Source: Streptomyces dysideae (GTDB lineage Bacteria; Actinomycetota; Actinomycetes; Streptomycetales; Streptomycetaceae). Taken from it: a stretch of 64,000 nt of DNA. Below, piece after piece: positions 45,500-54,454 of the stretch. How positions within the stretch are numbered: the stretch's first letter is position 1; each line of letters begins with the position of its first letter. The translations under genes were made by a program, and so were the position numbers. A model generated the notes under the pieces. That model saw nothing but the letters and a program-made list of their open reading frames with translations. It was not told where the DNA came from and ran no database searches. Location: positions 32,089-96,088 of the forward strand of contig NZ_KQ949114.1 of NCBI RefSeq assembly GCF_001514305.1, in the 5' to 3' direction.

Positions 45500-45533
45500 G
45501 TGCCCGCGACCATGTCTGGAAGGCAGGGAACCT

Positions 45534-46163
45534 ATGAGACGGGTTACCCGAAACGGTGTGCTCGCCGTCGCCGCCGCATCCGGCGCGATGGCCGTGACGA
45601 TGCCGGTCCACGCCGACTCCGCGGCGGACGGTCCCGCGGCAGGCCCGCCGGGGCTGATCTCCGGCAACACCGTCCAGCTCCCGGTACACGTCCCGGTGAA
45701 CGTGTGCGGGAACACCGCGAACCTGGTGGGGCTCCTCAACCCCGCTGCGGGCAACACCTGCGCCAACGAGGACGGCGGCGACCCGGGCGGCGCCGCCGCG
45801 GTGAGCCGCGGAAAGGATTCGCCCGGCGTCCTCTCCGGCACCGGGGTCCAACTGCCGGTCCTCCTCCCGGTGAACGTCAGCGGCAACACCGTGAACGTGG
45901 CCGGCGTCGGCAACCCCGCCGTCGGCAACGAGTCCGTGAACACCTCCGGCGACGGTCCCGACCATCCCGCCGAGCCCACGCCGAAGCCGTCCGTACCGCC
46001 CGAGACCCACCGTCCGAAGCCCGAGCCGGTCCCGCGGCAGCGCGTGGGCTCCCTCGCCCACACGGGCGCGGACCTGACCGCCCCCGTGATCGCGGGCAGC
46101 ACCGTCCTGGTCCTGGGCGGGGCCGCTCTGTACCGGCGTTTCCGCCCGAAGGGGGAGATCTGA
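45534..46163 (+). CDS. Long chaplin with two chaplin domains and sortase signal
   Basis: The 209-residue protein has a signal peptide (1-27), then a first chaplin domain with GNTVQLPVHVPVNVCGNTAN..NPAAGNTC, a linker, and a second domain GTGVQLPVLLPVNVSGNTVN..NPAVGNE. Next come a Pro-rich spacer and a C-terminal LAHTG sorting signal, hydrophobic segment and RRFRPK tail. This is the layout of ChpA-ChpC, which class E sortases attach to the wall of aerial hyphae. The second domain lacks both Cys that form the disulfide in domain 1. ATG 45534 is the start. Confidence 0.93.
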   Translation: MRRVTRNGVLAVAAASGAMAVTMPVHADSAADGPAAGPPGLISGNTVQLPVHVPVNVCGNTANLVGLLNPAAGNTCANEDGGDPGGAAAVSRGKDSPGVLSGTGVQLPVLLPVNVSGNTVNVAGVGNPAVGNESVNTSGDGPDHPAEPTPKPSVPPETHRPKPEPVPRQRVGSLAHTGADLTAPVIAGSTVLVLGGAALYRRFRPKGEI

Positions 46164-46349
46164 CCGCCCGCTCGGAGAGGCCCACCGAAGGACGACCGGT
46201 GGGCCGCCTTCGCCGCTCAGCGGTACCCGGACGGGATCCCGTCAACGGCTTGATCACGCCGTGACGCGCTCCTCGAAGATCCGCAAGGATGCTGCGGGCG
46301 CGGCCCGATCGCCGCGCCCCCGGAATCCCCCACGGAACGGAGCTCATCC

Positions 46350-47204
46350 ATGACCTCTCCGGCCCTCGAAGACCTCGTCGTCACCCAGGCCGGCCTTGAC
46401 GACTGGCCGGTCATCAGCGGCTGGGCCGCCGACGAGGGCTGGAACCCGGGACGCGCCGACGGCCCGGCCTTCTTCGCCCAGGACCCCGACGGCTTCTTCC
46501 TCGGCCGGATCGACGGCGAGCCCGTCTCCGCGATCTCCGTCGTCAACTACGGCTCCGACTACGCCTTCCTGGGCTGCTACCTGGTCCGCCCCGACCTGCG
46601 CGGCCACGGCCACGGCCTGACCACCTGGAAGACCGCGCTCGCCCACGCCGGAGGCCGCACGATCGGCCTCGACGGAGTCGTCGCCCAGCAGGACAACTAC
46701 CGCCGCTCCGGCTTCCGGCTCGCCCACCGCACCGCCCGGTTCACCGGCACCGCGCCCGCAGCCGAGGCCCCGGCGGACGTCCGCGTCGTACGCCCCGAGG
46801 ACCTGGCGGACATCACCGCGTACGACGGCGGCTGCACTCCGGCCGACCGGCCTCGCTTCCTCGCGCACTGGGTCACCGGCGCCGGACACCACGCCGTCGT
46901 CCGCCGCACCGGCGGCCGTGTCACCGGCTTCGGCGTGATCCGCCCGGGCCACGACACGCCCCGCATCGGCCCGCTCTTCGCCGACACCGCCGAGGACGCG
47001 CGGGCCCTGTTCGCCGCCCTGACCGCCCACGAGGCCGGCCGGGAGGTCGCCATCGACGTCCCCGAGACCAGCGCGGCCGGCATCGCCCTCGCGGAGGAAG
47101 CCGGCTTCACCCCCTCCTTCGAGACGGCCCGCATGTACACGGGCCCGGTGCGGCCGTACGCCCAGGAGCGTGTCTTCGGCGTCACCACGCTGGAACTCGG
47201 CTAG
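46350..47204 (+). CDS. GNAT family acetyltransferase with C-terminal GNAT-like domain
   Basis: The 284-residue protein has an N-terminal GNAT fold with the acetyl-CoA loop YLVRPDLRGHGHGLTTWK (about residues 74-91), and a C-terminal domain (about 145-284) of the Acetyltransf_18 type (RIGPLFADTAEDARALFAAL). Substrate unknown. ATG 46350. It is the last gene before the pseudogene block. Confidence 0.85.
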   Translation: MTSPALEDLVVTQAGLDDWPVISGWAADEGWNPGRADGPAFFAQDPDGFFLGRIDGEPVSAISVVNYGSDYAFLGCYLVRPDLRGHGHGLTTWKTALAHAGGRTIGLDGVVAQQDNYRRSGFRLAHRTARFTGTAPAAEAPADVRVVRPEDLADITAYDGGCTPADRPRFLAHWVTGAGHHAVVRRTGGRVTGFGVIRPGHDTPRIGPLFADTAEDARALFAALTAHEAGREVAIDVPETSAAGIALAEEAGFTPSFETARMYTGPVRPYAQERVFGVTTLELG

Positions 47205-47205
47205 C

Positions 47206-47908
47206 GGGCACGTCCGTTGAGGAGCACCATCCCGGAGTCAACGTAGTCCGGCAGCGTCGGACGGCGTCGATGCGGGTCACCGCCAGCTCGTGGGTGAGTG
47301 GCGTGAACACCTCGGTGATGATGTCCGGGTTCACCGGGCAGCCCGGCCGGCGTGACGCGGGCCCGATGCGACAGGCGCCGGCGAGGCGGCCGGCGTCGCG
47401 GGCAGGTCGGCGACGTTCCCGCTCATGCTGCCGACGCCGTCCAGGCACACCAGCCGGGGCGAGCCGGCGGGCACCGCGGCCAGCAACGCGTCGAGCTCGT
47501 CGGGCCGTTCGGCGTGGAACCGGCGCAGGGTCGCGCCCTGACCGCGCGCCACCAGGCAGCCGTCGTACACCGTGCGGTGCGCGGTCGCCTCCACGAACAC
47601 ATGCCCCTCGTCGGCGAGGACCGGGATCACCGAGGCGTGGATCAGCGTCGGCGTCGGCAGCAGCAGGGTGTCCGGGGCGCCCAGCAGGGCGGTGAGCCGT
47701 TCCTCGATCACGGGATACAGGCGCGGACTGCCCAGCAGCCGCGACCGGCTCGGATGCGTGCCCCAGCGCCGTACGCGGGATCGATGCTGGCGGCGATCTC
47801 CGGGTCCCAGTCGAAGCCCAGGTAGTTGCAGGAGGCGAAGTCGATCAGCCAGTGGCCCCGGCTGCGGATGCGTCGGCCCCGTACCTCGTCGAGCACGGCG
47901 TCGCTCAT
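47206..47908 (-). pseudogene. PLP-dependent aminotransferase/oxoamine synthase-type gene, broken
   Basis: From ATG 47908 the sequence reads MSDAVLDEVRGRRIRSRGH, then FASCNYLGFDWDPEIAASIDP, the N-terminal signature of alpha-oxoamine synthases (AONS, CqsA-like). A one-base deletion at about 47783 breaks it; in the next frame SRLLGSPRLYPVIEERL continues to the VCLDGVGSMSGNVADLP segment near the PLP site. After about 47400 the homology stops: the PLP-lysine domain and C-terminus are missing. The last 60 bases read in yet another frame as LPDYVDSGMVLLNGRAR, possibly a different gene's end. The ATG overlaps the stop of the EAL gene (ATGA), so the two were translationally coupled. Confidence 0.7.
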
Positions 47909-49723
47909 CGGGCTGGTGCGCCGCAGATGATCCAGGTCCGCCAGCGCGTCTCGCGCCGGCTGCGGACCGGCAGGCTCCGGTGGGTGGGTGGCCGCTCCGT
48001 GACCCCGGACCCCGGCACGAACCCCGTCCCCTCGCGCCGCAGGACGCGCTCGCTGTCCTCCACGGTCATCGGCCGCGCGAACAGATATCCCTGCCCGAAC
48101 CGGCACCCCATCCCGGCCAGCAGATCCCGCTGCGCCGGGTTCTCGATGCCCTCGGCGACCACCTGCAGCCCCAGCGTGTCCGCGATCCGCACGATGCCCT
48201 CGACGAGCGCGACCTGCTGGTGGTCGCGGGTGATGTCGTCGATGAACGACTTGTCGATCTTCAGTACGTCGATGGGAAGTCCCGCAGAGAGCGCAGGGAC
48301 GAGAAGCCGGTGCCGAAGTCGTCGACCGCGATGTGCACGCCCAGGTCCTTCAGGGCGTGCAGCACCGCCTGGATCTGGGTGTCCCGGCGCAGCAGCACCG
48401 TCTCGGTCAGCTCCAGCCGGAGCGAGCCCGGCGCCAGCCCCGGCGTGCGCAGCGCCTCGCCGACCTGGTCCACGAACCCGGCGTCCCGGAACTGGCGGGC
48501 GGACACGTTCACACTGACGTACGGCGGACTGCCCTATCCCGCGCAGCTGCTGCAGACCCGCGATGTCGCTGACCGCGTTCTCCAGCACCCACGAGCCCAG
48601 CACGGAGATGTGCCCGGTCTCCTCGGCCAGCGAAATGAACTGCTCCGGCGTCACCGGATGGCGCGGGGCGCGCGGCCAGCGGACCAGCGCCTCGAAGCCG
48701 ACGACCGCGCCCGCGGTGATGTCCACGACGGGCCGCCAGCCGCAGCAGAACCAGCAGGAACAGCACGCCCGAGATGGCCGCGATCACGGGGGCGTCGTGC
48801 GCCTTTCGCGTCAGCCCCTCGTAGAGCAGGACCCCAGGGGCGATGAGTGTCGCCGCGCCGAGCATCAGCAGCCGGTGCGGGGGCGGCAGGAGGGACTCAC
48901 GCAGCGGCACGGAGGCGGTGAGGTGCACCATGGCGGGGTGCAGCGCGGCCAGGCCCCAGGCCGTGTAGAAGACGATCCACCCGGCGTCGAGCAGGGGGCC
49001 CGCCTGCCACATCGAGTTGAGCTGCAGGATCCCGTACGCGATGTCGAAGCCGAGCAGCGTCAGTGTGCCGACGACCAGGAGCTGCACCGACCGGTTGCGC
49101 CAGCTCAGCGAGCTCGGCGTGAGCAGCCGGGCCAGCAGGGCCAGCACGAGCACGTCCCCGACGGGGTAGGCGATGCTGATGCCCCGCTGCTGCCAGGTCA
49201 GCCCCTCGACCTGCGTCAGCGGCCGCACCAGGTACACCCATACCGGCAGCGCGAGCCCCGCGGTGCAGATCAGCGCGTCGAGCAGACTGGGCAGGTCACG
49301 CCCTCTCCACCGGTAGTGGATCAGTCCGGACAGCGCGGCGGCGAAGAGCGCATAGGCGGCGAGATAGCAGGCGTCGGAGGGGGAGGGGAACGGATCGGAG
49401 GCGTGGAAGTACTCCTCCACCACGTTGTCGTACGTGTCGCCCGCGACGAACGTGAGCAGCCCGGCCGCCAGCACCCACCAGGGCCAGCGGTGCGCGGGCC
49501 GGTGCATCCGGGTTCCGGTCACGACGGCCGCGGCCCCGGCGAGGCCGATGACGGCCCACACCGGTGTTCGTGCCGGGGGGACCGTCATGTAGATGACCGT
49601 GGACACCGCGACCAGCGTGACATGAGCGGTCATCAGTCGCTGAGCCGGCAGCAAGGGCAAGCGCCTCCTCCGCCGGAGGAGACCGGGCCTCCACCTGGTC
49701 TGGATGTATTCGATCGTAGGCAC
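47905..49723 (-). pseudogene. Membrane diguanylate-signalling protein (7TM-EAL), GGDEF domain lost, frameshifted
   Basis: Starting at GTG 49723, about eight hydrophobic segments (for example VTLVAVSTVIYMTV and VPLRESLLPPPHRLLMLGAATL) form a membrane domain. The sequence then jumps out of frame near 48735 straight into the start of an EAL domain (PVVDITAGAVVGFEALVRW): the PAS and GGDEF domains normally between are gone. The EAL domain itself is broken by an indel near 48535 and a one-base deletion near 48271, but its catalytic motifs EAL, DDFGTGFSS and KIDKSFI are still readable in three frames. Intact relatives are RmdA/RmdB-like c-di-GMP enzymes. The stop overlaps the PLP gene's ATG. Confidence 0.75.
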
Positions 49724-49782
49724 CGGGGCGGCGGCCTGCGTCTCGGGCGGGCCGGGGCCGCGCCATGCCCGGGGTGCGGGGG

Positions 49783-50268
49783 TCAGCCCTCCCCGCGATG
49801 GAACCGGCGGTGCAACGCGCGGGCCTCCTCCGCCAGCTCCGGCACCGGACCCTCCACCACCACACCGGGCGCCACGTCGTGGACCGGCAGCGTCCGCACC
49901 GGCGGCGCGGGCACTCCCCACTCGGTCAGCCACGAGGCGAGTTGCTCCGACGAGGCCACGTACACGATGCGCCCGAGGCCCACCCAGGCATGCGCCGCCG
50001 CGCACATGGGGCAGTGCTCCCCGGAGGTGTACACGGTCGCCGCCGCCCGCTCCTCGGGCGTCATCCGGGCCGCGGACCAGCGGGCCAGCTCGAACTCGGG
50101 GTGCCGGGTACGGTCGCCGGAGGCCACCCGGTTGTGGTCCTCGGCGAGCACCACGCCGTCCGCGCCGACCAGGACCGAACCGAACGGCTCGTCCCCGGCC
50201 TCCAGCGCCTCGGCCGCCAGCTCGACGCAGCGGCGCAGGTACGGCAGTTCGGTGTCCTTCACGGCCAT
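49783..50268 (-). CDS. Nucleoside (guanine/cytidine) deaminase family protein
   Basis: The 161-residue protein has the zinc deaminase motifs: HPEFELA (zinc His and catalytic Glu, residues about 54-60), and EHCPMCAAAHAW (two zinc Cys). Segments DEPFGSVLV and HNRV are typical of the guanine/tRNA-adenosine type family. Likely role: purine or pyrimidine salvage. ATG 50268 follows GAGGAGG at about nine bases. Confidence 0.85.
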   Translation of the reverse strand: MAVKDTELPYLRRCVELAAEALEAGDEPFGSVLVGADGVVLAEDHNRVASGDRTRHPEFELARWSAARMTPEERAAATVYTSGEHCPMCAAAHAWVGLGRIVYVASSEQLASWLTEWGVPAPPVRTLPVHDVAPGVVVEGPVPELAEEARALHRRFHRGEG

Positions 50269-50415
50269 GGCGTACGGCCCTCCTCGCTGCGTGATCTTCC
50301 CCTCGCACCCTACGGTCGTCGGCGCGTGGCCGGGAAGGAGCGCTGACGGCGATGCGGGCGCCTTCACCGCCGCAAAGGTGTTGCCACGGGGGCATCCTAG
50401 TGCTGGAGTGATCCC

Positions 50416-51192
50416 ATGGATCATGCCGCGGTGCTCTCCCTCTTCAACCGGGACATGCGTGAGAACGCGCAGCCCGACAGCCCGGACGCCCGGGTGGAAC
50501 GTGCCGGGAAGGTGGTCCGCCAGGTCTCCTCGGCACACGGCTGGAACGGCGTCGTGTGGTCGGACCTGGACGCGGCGAGCGCGGACGCGGCGATCACCGA
50601 GCAGATCGCCTACTTCACCGGCCTCGGCAGCGAGTTCGAGTGGAAGGCCTACGGGCACGACCTGCCGGTGGATCTCGGACAGCGGCTCAGGGACGCGGGG
50701 TTCACCTCCCAGCCCGAGGAGACGCTGATGATCGGCGAGGTCGCCGACCTGACCCTGGACGCCGAGCCGCCGGCGGGCATCCGCGTCCTGCCCGTCACTG
50801 ACCAGGCGGGCGTCGACCTCGTCGCGGACGTGCACGAGAAGGCGTTCGGCACCGACAGCTCCCGGCTGCGGCACCAGCTGCTCGCCCAGCTCACGGGCGA
50901 GCCGGACACCGTCGTCGCCGTCGTCGCGCTGGACGGGGACACGCCGGTGAGCGCGGCCCGCATGGAGCTCGTGCCCGGCACCCGGTTCGCCGGCCTGTGG
51001 GGCGGCGGCACCCTCGAGGCCTGGCGCGGCCGCGGCATCTACCGCGCCCTGGTCGCCCACCGCGCCCGCGCCGCCGTGCAGCGCGGCTACCGCTACCTCC
51101 AGGTCGACGCGATGAGCAGCAGCCGCCCCATCCTGGAACGGCTCGGTTTCGAACCGCTGAGCACGACGACGCCGTACGTGTACGTGCCGTAG
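50416..51192 (+). CDS. GNAT family N-acetyltransferase
   Basis: The 258-residue protein has an N-terminal extension and a C-terminal GNAT domain (about 130-258) with the acetyl-CoA loop LEAWRGRGIYRALVAHRA and VDAMSSSRPILERLGFE. Substrate unknown. It diverges from the deaminase gene. Confidence 0.82.
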   Translation: MDHAAVLSLFNRDMRENAQPDSPDARVERAGKVVRQVSSAHGWNGVVWSDLDAASADAAITEQIAYFTGLGSEFEWKAYGHDLPVDLGQRLRDAGFTSQPEETLMIGEVADLTLDAEPPAGIRVLPVTDQAGVDLVADVHEKAFGTDSSRLRHQLLAQLTGEPDTVVAVVALDGDTPVSAARMELVPGTRFAGLWGGGTLEAWRGRGIYRALVAHRARAAVQRGYRYLQVDAMSSSRPILERLGFEPLSTTTPYVYVP

Positions 51193-51382
51193 GCGGCGCG
51201 GGAAGGGCTCGCCCCGGTTGTTGAAAGCCCAACTGGGGCCGAACGGACCGGAGTCGAAGGCCGAATGGCCCTGCGGGGGCGAGCGGCGGGGCTGCGACCC
51301 TGGGGGAGTGGAAGCCGCTGCCGGGGGGAACTGCCTCCCGCAGAGCCCGGATACTCCCGCTGAGGGCGCGCGGTAGAGGCGG

Positions 51383-51424
51383 CAGGCCCGTCGATCGCAG
51401 AGGGGAGCTGCGTCGGCGGGCCTG
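51383..51424 (-). terminator. Nested hairpin between convergent acetyltransferase genes
   Basis: CAGGCCCG (51383-51390) pairs with CGGGCCTG (51417-51424), and CGCAG/CTGCG inside forms a second stem. It begins 18 bases after the end of the minus-strand acetyltransferase gene and could stop transcription from either side. The rest of 51193-51441 shows no gene. Confidence 0.55.
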
Positions 51425-51441
51425 AGCCCGGACCTCTTGTT

Positions 51442-52323
51442 TCACAGGTCGAGCTGGTACTCCACCGCCCGGTGCGTCGGTGTGTAGCCGAGGGCGTCGT
51501 TGACGGCGCGCATCGGCGCGTTGCCGTCCGCGGTGTCGGTGCACAACCCGCCCAGCTCAGGGTGGCGTCGACGCGCCCGCAGGATCGCCGCCGCCTTCAT
51601 CCAGCGGGCCAGGCCGTGACCCCGGTGCTCCGGCAGCACCGCCGTACCGTAGTGCTGTCCGTCGCCCCGTCCGTCGCCCGGCACGACGAGTTCGGAGAAC
51701 CCGACGACGGCGCCGTCCGCCGCGTCCAGCACTGCGACCGTGTGCAGCAGATCCCCGCGCTCGGCGACCGCCTCGGCCGCGGCGACCACCCGCTCCACAT
51801 CCCAGACGACCGTGCCGTAGTCCGTGCCGTCCATCGGCATGTCGTCCATGGCACGGCGCGAGTCCGCGAACGACTGCGCGAGCTCGGCGGGCACGGTGCC
51901 GTCCCACTCCGTCAACCGGTAACCCGGGTACGGCCGTTCGGCGAGCTCCTCGACTTCCGCGAGGTCCGTGCCGGCCAGTGGCAGCCTCGCGTACGTGAGC
52001 GCCAGCACCGGGCGGAAGCCCCGCGCCGCCAGGAACAGGTCGGCGGGGGAGCCCTGTTCGGCCTGCGTGATCACCGACCGCCGACGCTCCTCCCGGGCTG
52101 CCGCCACCGCGGCCGCCAGCAACCGCGTACCGACACCCTGCCGCCGTTCGGCGCCGTGCACCGCGATCTCCAGCTCGGCGAGATGCTCCTGCCCCTCCCG
52201 CGTGAACAGCCGCAGGAACGCGGACCCGACTGGAGCGCCGTCACTTCCGGAGGCCAGCCAGGCCAGCCGGCGGCCGGAGGCGCCGGGTTCGGGATCGGCG
52301 AGTGTGGTGATACGCAAGGACAA
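51442..52323 (-). CDS. Two-domain GNAT acetyltransferase (mycothiol-synthase-like fold)
   Basis: The 293-residue protein has two GNAT repeats, each with an acetyl-CoA loop: HGAERRQGVGTRLLAAAVAAAREE (about residue 62) and VLPEHRGHGLARWMKAA (about 236). The tandem layout recalls MshD-like enzymes; many Streptomyces have several with unknown substrates. No ATG or GTG fits; TTG 52323 has GGAG six bases upstream. Confidence 0.8.
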   Translation of the reverse strand: MSLRITTLADPEPGASGRRLAWLASGSDGAPVGSAFLRLFTREGQEHLAELEIAVHGAERRQGVGTRLLAAAVAAAREERRRSVITQAEQGSPADLFLAARGFRPVLALTYARLPLAGTDLAEVEELAERPYPGYRLTEWDGTVPAELAQSFADSRRAMDDMPMDGTDYGTVVWDVERVVAAAEAVAERGDLLHTVAVLDAADGAVVGFSELVVPGDGRGDGQHYGTAVLPEHRGHGLARWMKAAAILRARRRHPELGGLCTDTADGNAPMRAVNDALGYTPTHRAVEYQLDL

Positions 52324-52459
52324 GGAAACTCCGTCACGGTCGGTTGAGCGGCGAGCGGCCGAAGCCAACCATCGCGCGCCGGCATCCGCAAAGGGATTTG
52401 TCGGCTCCGGCCGCCGTGTCTGTCCGCTTCCTTCCCTGCCCTGCTGTGCCCGTACGGCG

Positions 52460-52726
52460 TCAGCGACGCCGCGTCCTCGTCCGGTCCAACGCGGCGACAC
52501 CGAGCGCGGCGAGGCCGATCTGGATGAGCCACTCGACCCAGTCGACGCCTTCCGTGTCGGCGACGTCGAACCCGTTGGCGATCGCCGAGCCGAGCAGCGC
52601 GGCCGCGATGCCGACGAGGATGGTCCACAGGATTCCGATGCGCTGACGGCCCGGAATGACGAGTCGGCCCAGCACACCGATCACGATGCCGATCACGATG
52701 GCGCTGATCACGCCCGAGATCTCCAT
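52460..52726 (-). CDS. GlsB/YeaQ/YmgE family stress membrane protein
   Basis: The 88-residue protein has three hydrophobic segments (ISAIVIGIVIGVLGRLVIPGRQ, LWTILVGIAAALLGSAIA, IQIGLAALGVAAL) and the family motif G-x-L-x-x-x-x-x-P-G-R-Q. Such small membrane proteins are stress induced. ATG 52726. Confidence 0.9.
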   Translation of the reverse strand: MEISGVISAIVIGIVIGVLGRLVIPGRQRIGILWTILVGIAAALLGSAIANGFDVADTEGVDWVEWLIQIGLAALGVAALDRTRTRRR

Positions 52727-52818
52727 GTCCGCCCCTCTCCGTCAAGTCCCCCGCACTGTTCGAGTGCCCCCTGGCGAGAGGGACAGTCCGTTCCGCTTCA
52801 ACGACCGGTGACACAGGG

Positions 52819-53355
52819 TCATCCTCTGCCCCAGCCGGTGGCTGCAACCACGTCGGCCGCGATGTCGATCACTGTCCGCCCGTCGGTCACCACCCGCAGG
52901 GTGTCCATGGGCGCACGGTGGTCCAGCAGCCGTGCCTTACGGTCGCTGCTCTTCAACTCCTGTTCCAGCTCCGAGCCCAACTCCCGCCCGGACAAACGCT
53001 GTTCCGTCGTCCCGTCGGTTGCGGTGAGCAGCACCCGGACGATCCGTACGTCGTCCCCCATGGCCCGGCGGAACATGCCGGCGGCCTCGTCGAGCACGCT
53101 GACGGTGTTCGTGTAGACGAGGCGCTGGTATCCGAGCTCGGCGTAGTTCCTCCACACGGCAGCCAGATTCCGTTCTGTGATCCCGGCCCGGTGCGGATCG
53201 CCGTCCGGCGCCGGATGCACGGCCCCCATGAAGTCCCCCTCGATCACGGCATGCGCGACCCCGGCTCCCCTCAGCCGAGCCGAAACCTCCCACCCCACGG
53301 TCGTCTTGCCGACCCCGGCCCGTCCCCCGATGAGCAGTACCTCTGCGTGATCCAT
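52819..53355 (-). CDS. P-loop AAA ATPase/kinase-like protein
   Basis: The 178-residue protein starts MDHAEVLLIGGRAGVGKTTVGWEVS, with Walker A GGRAGVGKTT at residues 10-19. VIEGDFMG and the later lid region (SGRELGSELEQELKSSDRKARLLD) suggest a nucleoside/chloramphenicol-phosphotransferase-like small-molecule kinase. ATG 53355. It is divergent from the ArsR gene. Confidence 0.8.
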   Translation of the reverse strand: MDHAEVLLIGGRAGVGKTTVGWEVSARLRGAGVAHAVIEGDFMGAVHPAPDGDPHRAGITERNLAAVWRNYAELGYQRLVYTNTVSVLDEAAGMFRRAMGDDVRIVRVLLTATDGTTEQRLSGRELGSELEQELKSSDRKARLLDHRAPMDTLRVVTDGRTVIDIAADVVAATGWGRG

Positions 53356-53434
53356 GTGAACAGGGTGCCTGGGGGTGAGCAGGCTGGGCGACGCTTCTGG
53401 CTCATGCGACTTGGCCTGTGACACCCCACTGGCA

Positions 53435-53562
53435 GGCGACCAGGACGACGTATGCCACAACGACCTCGCCCCGAAGAACACGGTGTACGCCGCGACCGGC
53501 GAGGAGTGGCTGCCGACGGCCTTCGTCGACTGGGATCTCGCCGCGCCGGGGGAGCGTATTGA
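53435..53562 (+). pseudogene. Fragment of an aminoglycoside-phosphotransferase-family gene
   Basis: About 42 residues carry the catalytic core of the family: VCHNDLAPKNTVY (H-N-D-x-x-x-x-N) and AFVDWDLAAPGERI (metal Asp). Nothing upstream or downstream continues the protein, so it is a remnant. Its 3' end overlaps the promoter of the ArsR gene, and the frame is still open into ArsR, although translation there is unlikely. Confidence 0.7.
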
Positions 53563-53588
53563 CATGCAAGTAATTACCTGCATAACGT
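53559..53588 (+). promoter_or_regulatory. Promoter with embedded operator for the ArsR-SRPBCC gene
   Basis: TTGACA (53559-53564) and TAACGT (53583-53588) are 18 bp apart. The spacer itself is the inverted repeat TGCAAGTAATTACCTGCA (53565-53582), 16 of 18 bases symmetrical. ArsR binding would block the polymerase, giving autoregulation. The ATG follows 30 bases later at 53618. Confidence 0.75.
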
Positions 53589-53617
53589 TGAGTGTGCGAT
53601 CAGAGAGTGACTCCGGG

Positions 53618-54385
53618 ATGGACAAGGTCTTCAAGGCGCTGGCCGACGACACGCGCAGGCGGCTCCTGGATCGGCTGCACGAGCACAGCGGGCAGACGCT
53701 GGGGGAACTGTGTGAGCGCATCGCGATGACGCGGCAGTCGGTGACCCAGCATCTGGCCGTCCTGGAGGCCGCCAACCTGGTCAGCACGGTGCGGCGGGGG
53801 CGGGAGAAGCTGCACTACCTCAATCCGGTCCCGCTGCAGGAGATCCAGGAGCGGTGGATCGACAAGTTCGAGCGCCCGCGCCTGCGTGTACTCGGGGCCG
53901 TGAAGCGACGAGCCGAGGAAACCATGACCGACAAGCCCACCTTCGTGTACGTCACCTACATCGAAAGCACGCCCGAAAAGGTCTGGGACGCGCTCACCGA
54001 CGCCGATCTGACCGCCGCCTACTGGGGCCACAGCAACGTCTCGGACTGGCGGCAGGGCTCCCGCTGGGAACACGTCCGCACGGACGGCAGCGGCATTGCC
54101 GACGCGGTCGGCACCGTCGTGGCGAGCGAGCGCCCGACCCGCCTGGTCACCACCTGGGCGGCACCCGACGAGGAGGGACAGCAGGACAAGTACTCCCGGG
54201 TCATCTTCGACATCCGGCAGCACGCCGACATCGTCCGCCTCACCGTGACTCACGAGGACCTCGCCGACGAGGGTGAACTCGCCGACGCGTCGTCCGGCTG
54301 GCCTGCCGTGCTCTCCAACCTCAAGTCGCTGCTGGAGACCGGCCACCCGCTGCCCCAGGAGCCCTGGCTGGTGCCCACCCGCTGA
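53618..54385 (+). CDS. ArsR/SmtB-family regulator fused to an SRPBCC (AHSA1-type) domain
   Basis: The 255-residue protein has a winged helix domain (1-90: KALADDTRRRLLDRLHEHSG, TLGELCERIAMTRQSVTQHLAVLEAANLV) and an SRPBCC/START-like ligand-binding domain (about 103-240: PTFVYVTYIESTPEKVWDAL ... SRWEHVRTDG). In many bacteria these are two neighbouring genes; here no stop separates them, and an ATG at 53924 marks the old border. The SRPBCC domain may sense a hydrophobic ligand. No metal-binding Cys are seen. It is probably autoregulated (53559-53588). Confidence 0.88.
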   Translation: MDKVFKALADDTRRRLLDRLHEHSGQTLGELCERIAMTRQSVTQHLAVLEAANLVSTVRRGREKLHYLNPVPLQEIQERWIDKFERPRLRVLGAVKRRAEETMTDKPTFVYVTYIESTPEKVWDALTDADLTAAYWGHSNVSDWRQGSRWEHVRTDGSGIADAVGTVVASERPTRLVTTWAAPDEEGQQDKYSRVIFDIRQHADIVRLTVTHEDLADEGELADASSGWPAVLSNLKSLLETGHPLPQEPWLVPTR

Positions 54386-54394
54386 CACGGGAGA

Positions 54395-54421
54395 GGCCGG
54401 CCCGCGTGGCGCGGACCGGCC
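54395..54421. terminator. Terminator between convergent ArsR-SRPBCC and SPW genes
   Basis: GGCCGGCCCGCG (54395-54406) and CGCGGACCGGCC (54410-54421) form a 12-bp stem with one mismatch and a three-base loop. Lying between convergent genes, it can serve both. Confidence 0.75.
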
Positions 54422-54454
54422 AACGTGTTCTCGGGTTCCTTTCCCGGTGCGTTC

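Noticed and set aside
45400..45533. Possible small gene before the chaplin
   Set aside because: Short open frames here have no motif and overlap the likely promoter and the inverted repeat.
53924..54385. Separate SRPBCC gene starting at the internal ATG
   Set aside because: No stop codon or ribosome site separates it from the ArsR part, and fused forms are known, so one gene is called.
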